DNA of 64,000 bases from Persicobacter diffluens (GTDB lineage: Bacteria > Bacteroidota > Bacteroidia > Cytophagales > Cyclobacteriaceae), in contig NZ_BQKE01000003.1 of the NCBI RefSeq assembly GCF_036244895.1, forward strand, positions 620,001 to 684,000, given 5' to 3'. Of this stretch, positions 44,641-55,474 are shown one piece after another (the stretch's first letter is position 1; every line of letters begins with the position of its first letter). The notes beneath the pieces are model-generated. The model did no database searches, was not told where the DNA came from, and saw nothing but the letters and a program-made list of their open reading frames with translations. Made by a program: the position numbers and the translations under genes.

Positions 44641-47600
44641 TTATTCTTTTATCAATTTTCCCTGATATCGGTTACCGTCCTTTAGTAAAATTTGGTAGAT
44701 ATAAATACCTGGTGACTGATGACTTAAATCAACATCAATATCTTGTTTTCCAGTAGAAATGGCTGTTTCTGAAAGCTGGTAGATAATTTGCCCATTCGGA
44801 TTGTAAATCTTAAGGGCAGCCATCTGGCTTTGTTCGCTTAAAAACTCGAAACGAACTTTTTGACTTACCGGATTCGGATAAGCTTTAAAGATCGTCTCCA
44901 ATCCGCTATTAATTCCGGTGAGGACATCAAAGTTTAAGGTGAATGACTGGGCCGTTTCATCTCCATGACTATCCCTGGCAGTAATCATTATTTCCGCATT
45001 TCCCGGTTTTTTAACTTCAATATGCATTTGTTGCAAATTAGCAGAAAGCATAATGGTGGCTAACTCATTCATTTCCGGGGAAGGGCTCACGGAAAAGGTC
45101 ATTTCATCACCATCAGGATCTTCAAATAGTTCCGAAACAGGAAGCGTATTTAGCTGCTTCATGCGAGTTTCCAGCGTATATTCATTCCCCAAAGCCACCG
45201 GTGCACGATTGACATTTAAGGCCTCAATCTCGAGCATATACGCACTGCCTACGCCGTGCTTATCTTCCGCATAAATTTCCAAAGCATGAACGCCTGCACC
45301 ATCATAATCTGGGGTAAAAGACAATACCACCTCGGTTTCATCTTCCTCTGAAATGGCTACTTCCGCATATTGATAATCCTCTTTCAGCTGAACAGTCACA
45401 CTATCCTCCTCATCAAAAAGATCGAAATACAACATCAGGGTATCCATCTCATGGACTTTCAAGAATTGATCTTTACGCAGTTGAAGTTTCGCTGCCTGAT
45501 TGATTGCCATTTGCAGATTCATCCGATGCGTCATATTCTCCGGATCATTGGTCCGCACCGTAATACGTGCATTATTATTGACATATTGGGCATTCGCTGC
45601 ATACAGCTCCAACGCTACCTCCAGGGCATCATCTGCGACTACCTGTCCGCTAGCTGGTGTCAATATTTTCAGCCAGGCATTGTCCTCATATGCCTCTTCC
45701 AAAGCCATTACCATAAATCCTTTGCTCCCATTATACTCGGTAAAATCATTATAGGTTCCATTGTAGCCCATAAAGAAGGTATTGGTGATCGGGCTTTCCG
45801 TCACGAAAGTTCCCTGTGGAAACCACATGCCAAAAGGATACTCAATGATGATATAGAAAACCTCATTGGGGTAGAGGGCCAGTGGTTCTTCCAATGGGAT
45901 ATCCACCAACTGTCCGTTTTCCGGCATATCTTCATTCTCATATTGGTAGGAACCCTTAGCGACCACAGTCGTTCCAAAAAGGGCTTCCGTACCTACCCGG
46001 ATCTCATAATTGATAGAAGCGGAAGTCAGGCCTTTCATATTCATCCAGGTTCTAAAATGGGAAAGTTTGAATCCTTCCTGCCCGGCATTGAATCTGGTGG
46101 CTGAGGTAAAAATATAGCCAGGACCATATCCAAAATTATCTTCCCAGCTAGCACCCTCCACAATTTCCATCGTTCTGTTATAGGTATTCTCCCTCATGTG
46201 GGCAGCACTAAGTACTTGAAGTTCTTCCACTTTTTCTGCTGCCATCGCCGCAGGCATACCCTCGCTCACATTCATGCGCAAAGCATCAGTACTGACGGCC
46301 TCCCTTTCATAATTGATCTCAATATCATAATTCAAAGCAGACATCCCTTCGGCATTGGAAATATTGAAGGCATAGCTGAAAGTTTCCGCCTTGGTTTTGG
46401 CCATCAGATGTAAATCTTCGAAGTCCACTGCAGCATTAGGCTTCATCACCGCATGCGCTGAGAAAGGAATCGATTTTTCTACCGTTCCGGAAATCAAGAT
46501 AGCGTCTTCCATCAGATAATCTCGTACTTCCGGAGTAATCGTCAGACGAAATTCGAAATTTTCTCCCGGTTCCAGCTTCAAAGGATACTCCATCTGATCA
46601 ACACTTACCCAGTCCCAAGTACCCCACCATGGATCCACTAGTTTATAGTATTCCATCACTAATTCCGACATGCCATTTTGGAGGGTTATCCCAGAAATCT
46701 CTACATCGGCCTCTCCTGAATTGGTAATGGTAATCAACTCTTCATAGGCTTTGGCCAAACCAAAAGAGGACTCATAGGCCAAAATTTCGCCCATTTCCAA
46801 ATCGTCTTTGTTGAAGGCCAAATCGGCCATTCCTTCCACTGTCAGGTTAAGCGGAACAGTGAAATAAGGCTGATCAGCAGTATTGTTATTGATCACAATG
46901 CTACTTTCCACCGTAGAAGATTTCAAACTGCTCGCATTGAAATCCACCAAGAAAGTTTTACTTCCTCCAGCTGGTATTTCATATTTCCAAGTAGGGATGT
47001 ATTCGATCACCGACTTATCATGCAGGGCGGTACTATTATAATATACCTGCGTGCTCAATGTAGATCCTTTATTTTCAAGCCCTACAATTCCAGCCTTGGT
47101 CAGGTGATAGAAATCGTCAAATCGGTATTGCATTTTAATGTTTCCATTTTTATACAAAATGATTTGCAAACTATGATCAGGAGAGCCCGGACCATTAAAA
47201 TTTCTATACTCCGCCACCATACGATCCTCGAATGTTTTTAGGAACAATCCGGACTTATGTCGTGGCAGGAAATAATCAGGTTGATACACGGCCCAAAGCC
47301 CTGCGATCAGGTTATCGACATTCTCCTCTTCCTTCACGGTACCCAATACTTTGTTGGTGAGGAAAGGCGTTTGGTGCTTGTTTTGATGATCAAAGGTCAA
47401 AACTCCACCTACATGGAAATGTAGCGAATCCTGTGGTTCCCCATAGAATTCGAATGGGAAAGGCATGGCAATAGAGTGCCAATACTCAAAGTCTATAAAA
47501 CCTAGATCCGTAGATTCCGCTCCAGACATATCCTCCCATTTAAACTGAGGCCCTCCCTCTTCATCACCAATACGGTAAGAGTAGGTAAAGTCCGGAATGT

Positions 47601-50600
47601 TGGCCATCGCCGCTTTTTCCGACACCTCCGCCCATAGGGGCCCGTGGATGGACATTTCCAAAGGCTCTCCGCCATTGTTTTCAATGGTCAGCTCCTCCGT
47701 GGACTGTGCTTGGGCGGTCAGTGTTTTGGTGAAGGATCCAGGATTAACCGCAATGGCAGGACCTTCGACTACCTCCACTTGAAGAGGTAAAACAATATCC
47801 TCTCCCTGTCCCAAAGAAATCGTCAGGGCGTCTTGTGCCAGTCCATCAGTAAGACTCTCGGTATCGGCCTCAATCTCAAAATAAGTGATTTGGCGAGGCG
47901 CAATCTGTACCGCTTCAAAAGGCCTGGTCAAATGGAAACGATCCCCTTCAAAAGTAGCGGCATTGACATGGATAAGCTTATTCCCCGTATTCTTCAAAGC
48001 CACAATTTCTCTTCTGCTCGCTTTGCGGAAAAGGGTGCCATAATCCAAAGCCTCATGGCTGACTTCATAACCATAAGCGCCACCACCGCCAACATCGAAC
48101 TTAAAGTGCAAGAAGTTGATGGTATTTTGAGGGTCGTTCGTTAATAAGGTCAGGCTTTCATCATAACTCAATCCTTCGGCAACGCCTTCAGAAGTAATGC
48201 CGACCTCTACATTCACCGATTCGCCTGGTTGCAAAATACCATGTGCAGTACTTACATGATTTACTAATCCTACACCCGGACTCTTGATGGCGATTTTAAA
48301 TGGATCCTTACCAAATAAGGTGGTTTTATTGTTAAAATCCTGAATCAGCAATCCATCGGTTTTATCGAAATTCTCAATCGCCACGAATACTCTCCCACTA
48401 TTGTAGCTGGAGTAATTGGTGAAATCCTGATATACGAAATCAATATTTCCGTTATCATGCAGGATAATCTGGAAGGTGGTTTTGCCATTGGTGGTATCTC
48501 CAAAGCGTATTACATCTGAATATTGCACCGCCAATTTACCTGCGGTTCTTTTCATATAAACTTTCCCGCCTATCCCTAGATCATATCGCCAACCTAAAGC
48601 GGTTATTGTCCCGGAAGGATTGTAGGTATCCAAGAAATCCATCGGTGTTTTATTGAAGGAGGAGTTGTCATCCAAAGACAATAAACCATGATTACTAATA
48701 TAAATCTTTTCATAGAACTCATTGAAGTAAGGGAAGCCAAACCCAATATCTACCTGATGGAAGATGCCTCTATAGCCTGTACCTTGTAAATAGTCCGTGA
48801 CATCTTCACCGGTGGTACTAATATCCTCAAATTCATAGGCCTCAGGGTCCTGAATGATGCTATAAGAATAGCCCGCACGATGTAAAAACTCCGCACTATT
48901 CACCCAGTCTTCCGGATTATCTACGAATTTTGGGAAAGCATATCTTAAAGGATATTCTCCTACATTGGTCAGCATGACCTCAGAAGAAAGCGGCTCGCCC
49001 AAGGATATTTGCCCCAAATCATTTTCAATATTATTAATTGAAATCTCTGCCGGCGCTACTCCTACCCCAAAGACACTAAAAGCATGCATGCTGCCATTTT
49101 TATCTTGCAGATTGATGGTGGCATTGACATTCCCGACTGTTTCTGGTGCAAAGGTCAATTCTATTTCCTCTACCGATCGGGCTGAAATTCTGGACCTGGG
49201 ACGATCCGTCACTGTGATGGCAGGATGACTGGAAATAATATCTTGAATTAAGAAATTACCTAAACCATGATTTTCAACCGGAATACGGATGGTACCCGTT
49301 TCCCCAACGAAAACATTAGGTAAATCATAGGACTCTTCTGTGTACATCTCCGGCTGTTGCCCCTTTACAGTAACTTTCAGTGGAATGCGGGTATTGAGGG
49401 ATTGGTCATCATTGGAGTGTACAACAATATTGGAACGGTAAGTCCCGTTGATTAATTCAGCAGCATTGGCCGTGAATTCAATTTCTGTGGTGTCTTTACT
49501 GGCAGTGGTTCCGGTAGCAGGATCAAATTGCAGGTAGGTGGTAAAGTGTGGGGATTTTTGCTCTATCCACATGTCCCAGACGTAAGCGTTTGAGCCGAAA
49601 AGGTCCCCAAGTTTCACCCATTTTTTACCTTCATCGAAACTCAGCAGGGTATAATCTGCAAATTTTTCATTCTGGGAACGGATTACGCCTAGAGGCCGCT
49701 CATTTCCTCCGGGTACATGCACCGCCACCCAAACTGTTTCTCCGTAGGGAATGAAGAGTTGTTCGTTCAAGCTGATACGTTGATATCCCGAGGATTTTTG
49801 ATAGACTTTATGGGTGTGCGTATAAATTAAATTATCACGGCTCATTTGCGCGCCCTGGTAAAATTCAATTTCCACCGGCCCGAATTCCGGGTCAATGGTC
49901 AGGTAAACCTGAAAATTGGTAATGTTAAAGCCTTCCGGTTGTGTAATCATGTATTTGGTGGCCATAGAGTGGGGCAGATCCACATCCGATTCTCCAATGA
50001 AAAAGCCTGCATACCGGCCATCACCATAATCTATGGTGCCGTTTTCCGTAGCATGTGGGAGAGCTTTACTGATTTCGAGCAGGCGCTCTGGAGCATTATC
50101 GGCTGCTTTTTCCATAATGGTTACCTTCCCGTAATCAAAGGTTGACGTGCCTGCCTCCGGGATATTGGGAAAAGCGGAAGACGAGTAATAATGGGAGGTG
50201 GCTCTGGCGGAAATTTCCCAGTTCAGATTTCCGGCCTCTTCATTTATAATGGAAAGTGTACTGCTTTCAGTGTCAGTGGCTTCCGTGTTCACTTCAATGT
50301 CCAGGCTGGAGGGGTTGAGTACTATTTTGGCGCCTTCTGTCGTCCGGCCACTGATTACAGCAGACAAGGGGGAGGTGTTTCCCCAACGGTCGGTGGCTTC
50401 CCCGGCAAAGTAGTACAATGTATCCGCCATTAAACCACTGATCGTCTTGTTTACCAATTCACCGGCAGCCCATTCGTTTTTAATTTCTAACTGGCGGGCT
50501 GTTTGCTTGCTCGTTTCGGAAAAAGCTTCCAGACTGTAATACAGGGTGTAGGCGGCTGGCTTTTCGTCGTCTTCATCTGCTGGTACAGTCCAGTTCAGCC

Positions 50601-52194
50601 GAGCCTGATTTTGCCCGATCTCTGCCAAGCTGAAATCCACCATTTTTACCGGAGCCAGTCCACCGTCTTTTCGTACCGCCTCATAGGCATCCATCAGGCC
50701 GAGGCCTGTGGCGCCGATGAAATCCGGATTATATTCATCAATGGATGTACAGGCGCTCAGTAATCTTTTCTTTAAATCTTCATTGGTAAAGCCTTGTCCT
50801 CCGTAGGCGGAAACTACTAGACCTGCAATACCCGAAACATGCGGGCAGGCCATTGAAGTTCCCTGCATGTAACCGTAAGTGTTATTGGGCATGGTGCTGA
50901 CCACACCTCCCCAATTTTCCTCCATAAAATCTGTTTCTCCTCCCGGCGCCATCACATCCACCCAGGGGCCGAAATTGGAATACCACGCGCGTTCATTAGC
51001 CGGATTGGTGGAACCCACACTTAATACCGGTTCGTAGGCTCCCGGATACCGGATAGCATCACTGTTAGAGTTACCCGCAGCGAAAATTACGATACCTCCC
51101 TGCATAGGGCTACCAGGATACATTCCCGCTTCCTCAATAAAATAATCGATGGCATCCAAAACGGATTGGTCAAAATAGTTAGGGGAACTATACCCCCAGG
51201 AATTCTGGGAAATGACCGCACCGTTATCTGCTCCGTAAACAATGGCTGCGGCAAAATTACTCGCGCTGCCTTCCTTGCTGAATACCTGACCACTCATCAG
51301 CCGGATGCCGTCACCCTGGCCACTACCACCTGCCACACCAGCTACGCCTATGCCATTATTATTCACCGCTCCTACCGTTCCTGCTACATGCGTGCCGTGG
51401 TCATGGGCCGAAACTTCTCCGGTACGCATCACAAAATTATATCCGTAAATATCATCGATATAACCATTATTGTCGTCATCTACTCCCGGGGTGCCGTTTA
51501 GTTCCAGTTCATTCACCCAAAGATTAGCCAGCAGGTCTTCGTGTTGGGTATCTATACCACCATCCACTATGGAAATGATGACCTCACTTTTCCCTGTTTC
51601 CACCTCCCAGGCTTTGAATAAATTGATGTCTGCACCAGCAAGGGCGCCTTGCCTGCTACCATCATTTTCGTAGTGCCATTGATAGGGAAGGTAGGTGTCA
51701 TTAGTCGGAAGGTTTGTACTATCCGCCATAGCGGATTTCATTGCTTCTAGATATACCGGTTTTCCTTCATCCAGTAAAACCTTTTTGTAAACCGGTTCTG
51801 CCAGTTGGATATCTCCCAATTCCTGGTAAGCTATACTGACAGCTTGCAGGTTCACGGCTGTTCCTGCATCCATCTCGTACCATAAATGCAGGCCATGTTT
51901 GCGGTGGCGGTCTTCATGTTTTCCTGCATGTGGGAAAACCCGCTTCATATCCGTTACCAGAAATTGTTGATTTAAATGATTAACCTGCGGCATGGAGGTT
52001 AACACTGTGCCGTCAGTGGAAAAAGACATAGGGGCGTTTTCCATTTGTTGTACGGCTGCCTCGGTGAATTTCACCCTTAATCGATTTGCCTCGTAGTCGG
52101 TGGTTTGGGCTGCGGCCCATTGCCAGATCCAACCATAAATCAGACAGGTCAACAGGAGAGACCTACCGACTTTCTTCGTTAAAGAATGCGTCAT
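44641..52194 (-). CDS. Giant secreted subtilase (S8) with T9SS sorting domain
   Basis: 2517 residues. Signal peptide to about residue 29. S8 catalytic domain about 165-510 with Asp211 (SIVDGGIDTQHEDL), His269 (HDHGTHVAGTVGA), oxyanion Asn375 (AAGNSNS) and Ser447 (GTSMACPHVSG). A fibronectin III-like domain follows (about 520-615), then a very long series of immunoglobulin-like ASH/HYDIN-type domains (phrases such as LTNVGEYPL, ENNGGEPLEM, ITNSGEADVEISG) and beta-sandwich modules with Asp/Asn-rich loops. The C-terminus (about 2435-2517: FKAYPNPVSQKVRFEF ... IYIYQILLKDGNRYQGKLI) is a type A T9SS sorting domain. Thus it is an extracellular or surface-attached protease. No frameshift in 7.5 kb. 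Substrate unknown; proteinaceous nutrients or adhesion are inferences. Confidence 0.95.
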   Translation of the reverse strand: MTHSLTKKVGRSLLLTCLIYGWIWQWAAAQTTDYEANRLRVKFTEAAVQQMENAPMSFSTDGTVLTSMPQVNHLNQQFLVTDMKRVFPHAGKHEDRHRKHGLHLWYEMDAGTAVNLQAVSIAYQELGDIQLAEPVYKKVLLDEGKPVYLEAMKSAMADSTNLPTNDTYLPYQWHYENDGSRQGALAGADINLFKAWEVETGKSEVIISIVDGGIDTQHEDLLANLWVNELELNGTPGVDDDNNGYIDDIYGYNFVMRTGEVSAHDHGTHVAGTVGAVNNNGIGVAGVAGGSGQGDGIRLMSGQVFSKEGSASNFAAAIVYGADNGAVISQNSWGYSSPNYFDQSVLDAIDYFIEEAGMYPGSPMQGGIVIFAAGNSNSDAIRYPGAYEPVLSVGSTNPANERAWYSNFGPWVDVMAPGGETDFMEENWGGVVSTMPNNTYGYMQGTSMACPHVSGIAGLVVSAYGGQGFTNEDLKKRLLSACTSIDEYNPDFIGATGLGLMDAYEAVRKDGGLAPVKMVDFSLAEIGQNQARLNWTVPADEDDEKPAAYTLYYSLEAFSETSKQTARQLEIKNEWAAGELVNKTISGLMADTLYYFAGEATDRWGNTSPLSAVISGRTTEGAKIVLNPSSLDIEVNTEATDTESSTLSIINEEAGNLNWEISARATSHYYSSSAFPNIPEAGTSTFDYGKVTIMEKAADNAPERLLEISKALPHATENGTIDYGDGRYAGFFIGESDVDLPHSMATKYMITQPEGFNITNFQVYLTIDPEFGPVEIEFYQGAQMSRDNLIYTHTHKVYQKSSGYQRISLNEQLFIPYGETVWVAVHVPGGNERPLGVIRSQNEKFADYTLLSFDEGKKWVKLGDLFGSNAYVWDMWIEQKSPHFTTYLQFDPATGTTASKDTTEIEFTANAAELINGTYRSNIVVHSNDDQSLNTRIPLKVTVKGQQPEMYTEESYDLPNVFVGETGTIRIPVENHGLGNFLIQDIISSHPAITVTDRPRSRISARSVEEIELTFAPETVGNVNATINLQDKNGSMHAFSVFGVGVAPAEISINNIENDLGQISLGEPLSSEVMLTNVGEYPLRYAFPKFVDNPEDWVNSAEFLHRAGYSYSIIQDPEAYEFEDISTTGEDVTDYLQGTGYRGIFHQVDIGFGFPYFNEFYEKIYISNHGLLSLDDNSSFNKTPMDFLDTYNPSGTITALGWRYDLGIGGKVYMKRTAGKLAVQYSDVIRFGDTTNGKTTFQIILHDNGNIDFVYQDFTNYSSYNSGRVFVAIENFDKTDGLLIQDFNNKTTLFGKDPFKIAIKSPGVGLVNHVSTAHGILQPGESVNVEVGITSEGVAEGLSYDESLTLLTNDPQNTINFLHFKFDVGGGGAYGYEVSHEALDYGTLFRKASRREIVALKNTGNKLIHVNAATFEGDRFHLTRPFEAVQIAPRQITYFEIEADTESLTDGLAQDALTISLGQGEDIVLPLQVEVVEGPAIAVNPGSFTKTLTAQAQSTEELTIENNGGEPLEMSIHGPLWAEVSEKAAMANIPDFTYSYRIGDEEGGPQFKWEDMSGAESTDLGFIDFEYWHSIAMPFPFEFYGEPQDSLHFHVGGVLTFDHQNKHQTPFLTNKVLGTVKEEENVDNLIAGLWAVYQPDYFLPRHKSGLFLKTFEDRMVAEYRNFNGPGSPDHSLQIILYKNGNIKMQYRFDDFYHLTKAGIVGLENKGSTLSTQVYYNSTALHDKSVIEYIPTWKYEIPAGGSKTFLVDFNASSLKSSTVESSIVINNNTADQPYFTVPLNLTVEGMADLAFNKDDLEMGEILAYESSFGLAKAYEELITITNSGEADVEISGITLQNGMSELVMEYYKLVDPWWGTWDWVSVDQMEYPLKLEPGENFEFRLTITPEVRDYLMEDAILISGTVEKSIPFSAHAVMKPNAAVDFEDLHLMAKTKAETFSYAFNISNAEGMSALNYDIEINYEREAVSTDALRMNVSEGMPAAMAAEKVEELQVLSAAHMRENTYNRTMEIVEGASWEDNFGYGPGYIFTSATRFNAGQEGFKLSHFRTWMNMKGLTSASINYEIRVGTEALFGTTVVAKGSYQYENEDMPENGQLVDIPLEEPLALYPNEVFYIIIEYPFGMWFPQGTFVTESPITNTFFMGYNGTYNDFTEYNGSKGFMVMALEEAYEDNAWLKILTPASGQVVADDALEVALELYAANAQYVNNNARITVRTNDPENMTHRMNLQMAINQAAKLQLRKDQFLKVHEMDTLMLYFDLFDEEDSVTVQLKEDYQYAEVAISEEDETEVVLSFTPDYDGAGVHALEIYAEDKHGVGSAYMLEIEALNVNRAPVALGNEYTLETRMKQLNTLPVSELFEDPDGDEMTFSVSPSPEMNELATIMLSANLQQMHIEVKKPGNAEIMITARDSHGDETAQSFTLNFDVLTGINSGLETIFKAYPNPVSQKVRFEFLSEQSQMAALKIYNPNGQIIYQLSETAISTGKQDIDVDLSHQSPGIYIYQILLKDGNRYQGKLIKE

Positions 52195-52924
52195 AAAGTA
52201 AAGGTTAGTTATAAAAAACGAATTACAATTCAGTTAGAAATTCCCGGGAATAATTTCTGTTATGATTGTAGGATAAGTTTAGTAATTGTTTGAGTCTCGG
52301 AACAATATTAACTAAAAAGTTTTCACTTTTAAAAATCTAGCGAACTTTATTTGGTTTGGGTGGCCTTTTTGTCGTTTTTTGTTTGGATTTTTCTCGAAAA
52401 AAGAGTCCTTAATTCTGCGGGGGCGGTTGTAACAAAAAATGGGAAAATAGTTGTAAAAATTCATTCCACCCAAAAAAGACTCTTATGATTTTTTAATCTC
52501 CAAGCGAAGGGTAAATGCTTTGCTCTTTATTTGATCGAATGAATAAAAAAAGATATAAAATGTTAGTCTCATTTTTGGGCAGCTTTTGGTGCGTTATTAA
52601 GAAATTGAATAATGGCTAGTTCTTAAGAATGAGGCTTGGAAACTGTTACATTTGGTCAAATATTTATAGCTCAATATTTAGTTACTTTGTTAAATGCATA
52701 GTCCTTGTGTTTTTGATATAGCTAGGCTCCTTAGCTTATAATGGAGGTCTCAGGTGGTTGTATTTTGCCCCCAAATTTCTCTTAATATGTTTTCCTCGGT
52801 TTTATCTCCTTCCTGTATTTGGAAATTATTTAGGTTATTGAGGTAATAATGATGACATCCTAATATGGGTTTTTCGTGCGGTGATTACGACATCCGGAAT
52901 TCCAGCTACTGTTGTAATTATTAT
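52195..52924. other. Upstream region of the giant protease gene
   Basis: About 730 bp, AT-rich, without an accepted gene. It must contain the protease promoter; no strong TAnnTTTG match was recognised near the start. Confidence 0.45.
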
Positions 52925-53097
52925 TTAAGCCGAATTCTGCACCGTTAGGCTAGTTAATTTTACTAAAGAGGCTTGTTTTGGGTTTTAATAGGCCAAATTT
53001 AGGCTAGTTTCCTTACTCTGTATGATCAGCCTGGTTGGAGATAAATCGAAGTAGCAAAAATTCCTTCATTTTTACCGCACTACAGCTAAAGGAAGCG
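52925..53097 (+). repeat. Family A repeat, right end cut by a second copy
   Basis: Begins TTAAGCCGAATTCTGCACCG and runs to CACTACAGCTAAAGGAAGCG, then the right terminus is replaced by the left terminus of the next copy. Confidence 0.75.
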
Positions 53098-53320
53098 CTT
53101 ACCCAATTATTTGCTGTTGAATTTATTGGGGTGACTCAAAGGGGCTGTTCTCAATTTGTTAAGGGTGCTTTTCTTTGGTTTTTAACGGTTCAAATTGGGG
53201 TAAGCCAACTTTCTCCTCATTTTTTAGCATCGCTGGAAAAAATTCAAAAATAGTAAACAGTCCTTCCTTTTTCTCACCTTGCGGCTAAATGAGGATTAAA
53301 GTATGAATAATTTGAATTTA
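53098..53320 (+). repeat. Family A repeat joined to the preceding copy
   Basis: Left end CTTACCCAATTATTTGCTG, internal AAATTGGGGTAAGC and TTTCTCCTCATTTTTTAGCA, right end ATGAATAATTTGAATTTAA. Standard length of 223 bp. Confidence 0.75.
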
Positions 53321-53340
53321 AGCACCCATTACTCATTTTA

Positions 53341-53376
53341 AAAAAAAGCCCAGGTAAAATGATCTCCTGGGCTTTC
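53341..53376 (-). terminator. Terminator of the LeuA/CimA-like gene
   Basis: AAAGCCCAGG and CCTGGGCTTT stem, loop of 11 bases, followed on the minus strand by TTTTTTT. Confidence 0.88.
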
Positions 53377-53433
53377 ACAAATATATTAGGTGGGATCTTT
53401 TTGTTCGCTTTTTAAATAGCTTTGGTCTGGTCG

Positions 53434-54954
53434 CTAGAAACTAAAATCCTCCCCATGGATTTTGTTCAGCATTTTCAAGGTTGCCGATATGGCCGCAGCC
53501 TGCTGATCCGCCTCCAAACCTCTGGTTTTAAATTCTTTTTTACCATCGGACCAGGTAATAATGTTTTCTACCAGCGCATCAGTATTTCCCCCTGGTGGAA
53601 TATGAATGCGATAATTAGTCAGAATAGGTAGGTTAATGCTCAGGCCTTCGTAGATTTTTCGAACGGCATTCATAAAGGCATCATATAAACCATCTCCTGT
53701 GGCGGTTTCTTCATATACTTTGCCATCGATTTCAATTTTTAACATCGTGACCGGGTGCATATTGTGAACCAGGGTACAGTAATAGTTTAATATCTTTACT
53801 TTGCCTTCCACTCCATTACCCAAAACATCGGATACAATATATGGCAAATCATCCTGGGTAATGATGGATTTTTTATCTCCTAATTCCACTACCCGGCGGG
53901 TTACCTTATTCATTTTTTCGGACGAAAGGCTGATGCCTAAATCCTCCAGATTTTTTTGAATGGAAGCCTTTCCGGAAGTTTTGCCCAGTGCATACTCCAT
54001 TTTCCGGCCAAATCTCTCAGGCAGTAATTCGTTTTTATACAAATTCCCTTTGGCATCCCCGTCCGCATGCACCCCACAAGCCTGGGTAAATACATTTTTT
54101 CCGACTAAAGGCTGATTATGCGGGGTTTCAATACCACTAAAAACGGCGACCATCTGAGAAATTTTATTCAGTTTTTTTTCCTGAACATTACATTCAAAAT
54201 CAAGGTGATCCCTTAAACCAATAATGGAAGCCAGGGGTGTATTTCCGGTACGTTCTCCAAGTCCGTTTACCGTGCAGTGCAGGCCATTAATACCATTTTG
54301 GATCGCCGCAAAAGTGTTGCCTACCGCTAAATCATAATCATTATGGCAATGAGAATCAAAATGAATTCCCGGAAAGCGGCTTTGCATAGCCGTTAAATAT
54401 TCTGCCATTAATAGGGGATTTAAAATACCCAGGGTGTCCGGTAACATAAATCTTTTGATGGGTTCATGCCGCAATGCCTCCATCAATTCAAAAACATAGT
54501 CCGGGGAATTTTTCATTCCGTTCGACCAATCCTCAAGGTAAAGGTTAACAATCATATCGGCCTCTACCGCAGCTTTGACCTCCCGCTTTATATCTGCTAT
54601 ATGCTCGGAAATGGATTTTTTTAATTGATTTTTCAGGTGGTGAAGCGATCCTTTACAAAGTAAATTTATCACCCGGCCTCCAGCATTTTGAATCCAGTTC
54701 AGGGACTTTCCACCATCAATAAAACCTAGAATTTCTACTTGATCTGAATAGCCATTGTTGGCAGCCCATTCTGTAATTTTGGTGACCGCAATGGCTTCTC
54801 CTTCACTAATACGGGCGGAGGCAATTTCAATTCTATCCACCCCAACTTCTTCCAACAGCAATTTGGCGATAGTTAACTTTTCTCCCGGCGTATAGGCCAC
54901 TCCGGACGTTTGTTCCCCATCTCGGAGGGTGGTGTCCAATATTTCTAGTTTCAT
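53434..54954 (-). CDS. 2-isopropylmalate/(R)-citramalate synthase family enzyme
   Basis: 506 residues. HMGL-like TIM barrel about 1-270 with LDTTLRDGEQTSG (metal-binding Asp7, catalytic Arg11), the metal site HCHND (His202, His204) and the NGLGERTGN motif. A LeuA allosteric (dimerisation) domain follows at about 365-500. The family condenses acetyl-CoA with a 2-oxoacid: 2-oxoisovalerate (leucine path) or pyruvate (citramalate, isoleucine path). Which substrate is used cannot be fixed by eye. No leuBCD or ilv genes are adjacent, so context gives no help; citramalate synthase is slightly favoured. Its own terminator follows. Confidence 0.9.
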   Translation of the reverse strand: MKLEILDTTLRDGEQTSGVAYTPGEKLTIAKLLLEEVGVDRIEIASARISEGEAIAVTKITEWAANNGYSDQVEILGFIDGGKSLNWIQNAGGRVINLLCKGSLHHLKNQLKKSISEHIADIKREVKAAVEADMIVNLYLEDWSNGMKNSPDYVFELMEALRHEPIKRFMLPDTLGILNPLLMAEYLTAMQSRFPGIHFDSHCHNDYDLAVGNTFAAIQNGINGLHCTVNGLGERTGNTPLASIIGLRDHLDFECNVQEKKLNKISQMVAVFSGIETPHNQPLVGKNVFTQACGVHADGDAKGNLYKNELLPERFGRKMEYALGKTSGKASIQKNLEDLGISLSSEKMNKVTRRVVELGDKKSIITQDDLPYIVSDVLGNGVEGKVKILNYYCTLVHNMHPVTMLKIEIDGKVYEETATGDGLYDAFMNAVRKIYEGLSINLPILTNYRIHIPPGGNTDALVENIITWSDGKKEFKTRGLEADQQAAAISATLKMLNKIHGEDFSF

Positions 54955-55106
54955 GATTGAAAAAAGTGTAGGTAATTCTCTAAAATAAGGCGAAAAATAA
55001 TAAAAAACGCTTAAAAAACCATCAAATCTATTTGATTGGGTTTAAAAGTGGAAATATTATTTGTTGAAGGAGTGACTGATATTGGCCGCTTTATTTACAC
55101 TATCCT
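54955..55106. other. Leader region of the LeuA/CimA-like gene
   Basis: No gene or leader-peptide attenuator recognised; promoter boxes are not clear. Confidence 0.35.
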
Positions 55107-55154
55107 ATAAGCCGAAATATTCACCGCTACATTATGTGGTCTGACTTAAGTGAC
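55107..55154 (+). repeat. Solo left end of a family A repeat
   Basis: ATAAGCCGAAATATTCACCG then CTACATTATG, about 48 bp of the left terminus, directly followed by a complete copy. Confidence 0.65.
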
Positions 55155-55378
55155 TTAAGCCGAATTATTTACCGCTAGACTTAGTGAATTGCTTTAACTG
55201 ACTTATTATCATCTCACTACATTTATATCTGCTGATTTTTGTATGGCCCAAATTGGGGTAAGCTTGCTTTCTCCTCATTCATCTGTTTCGTTGGAAAAAA
55301 CTTGAAATAGGAAACTATTCCTTCATTTTTTCCGCCTTGCAGCTAAAAGAGGATTGAAGCATAAATAATCCGGCTTAA
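55155..55378 (+). repeat. Family A repeat, reference copy
   Basis: 224 bp from TTAAGCCGAATTATTTACCG to ATAAATAATCCGGCTTAA. The inner sequence (CTCCTCATTCATCTGTTTCG, GGAAACTATTCCTTCATTTT) is nearly the consensus of all copies. Confidence 0.92.
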
Positions 55379-55474
55379 GGAAGGGCTTCGCTTCCATTCT
55401 TTTATGGGAAAATGAGCTTTTTGATAAGTACAAATGACGAAATTTTCGACCCAGGTGCTCTCTAGCTTTTAACA

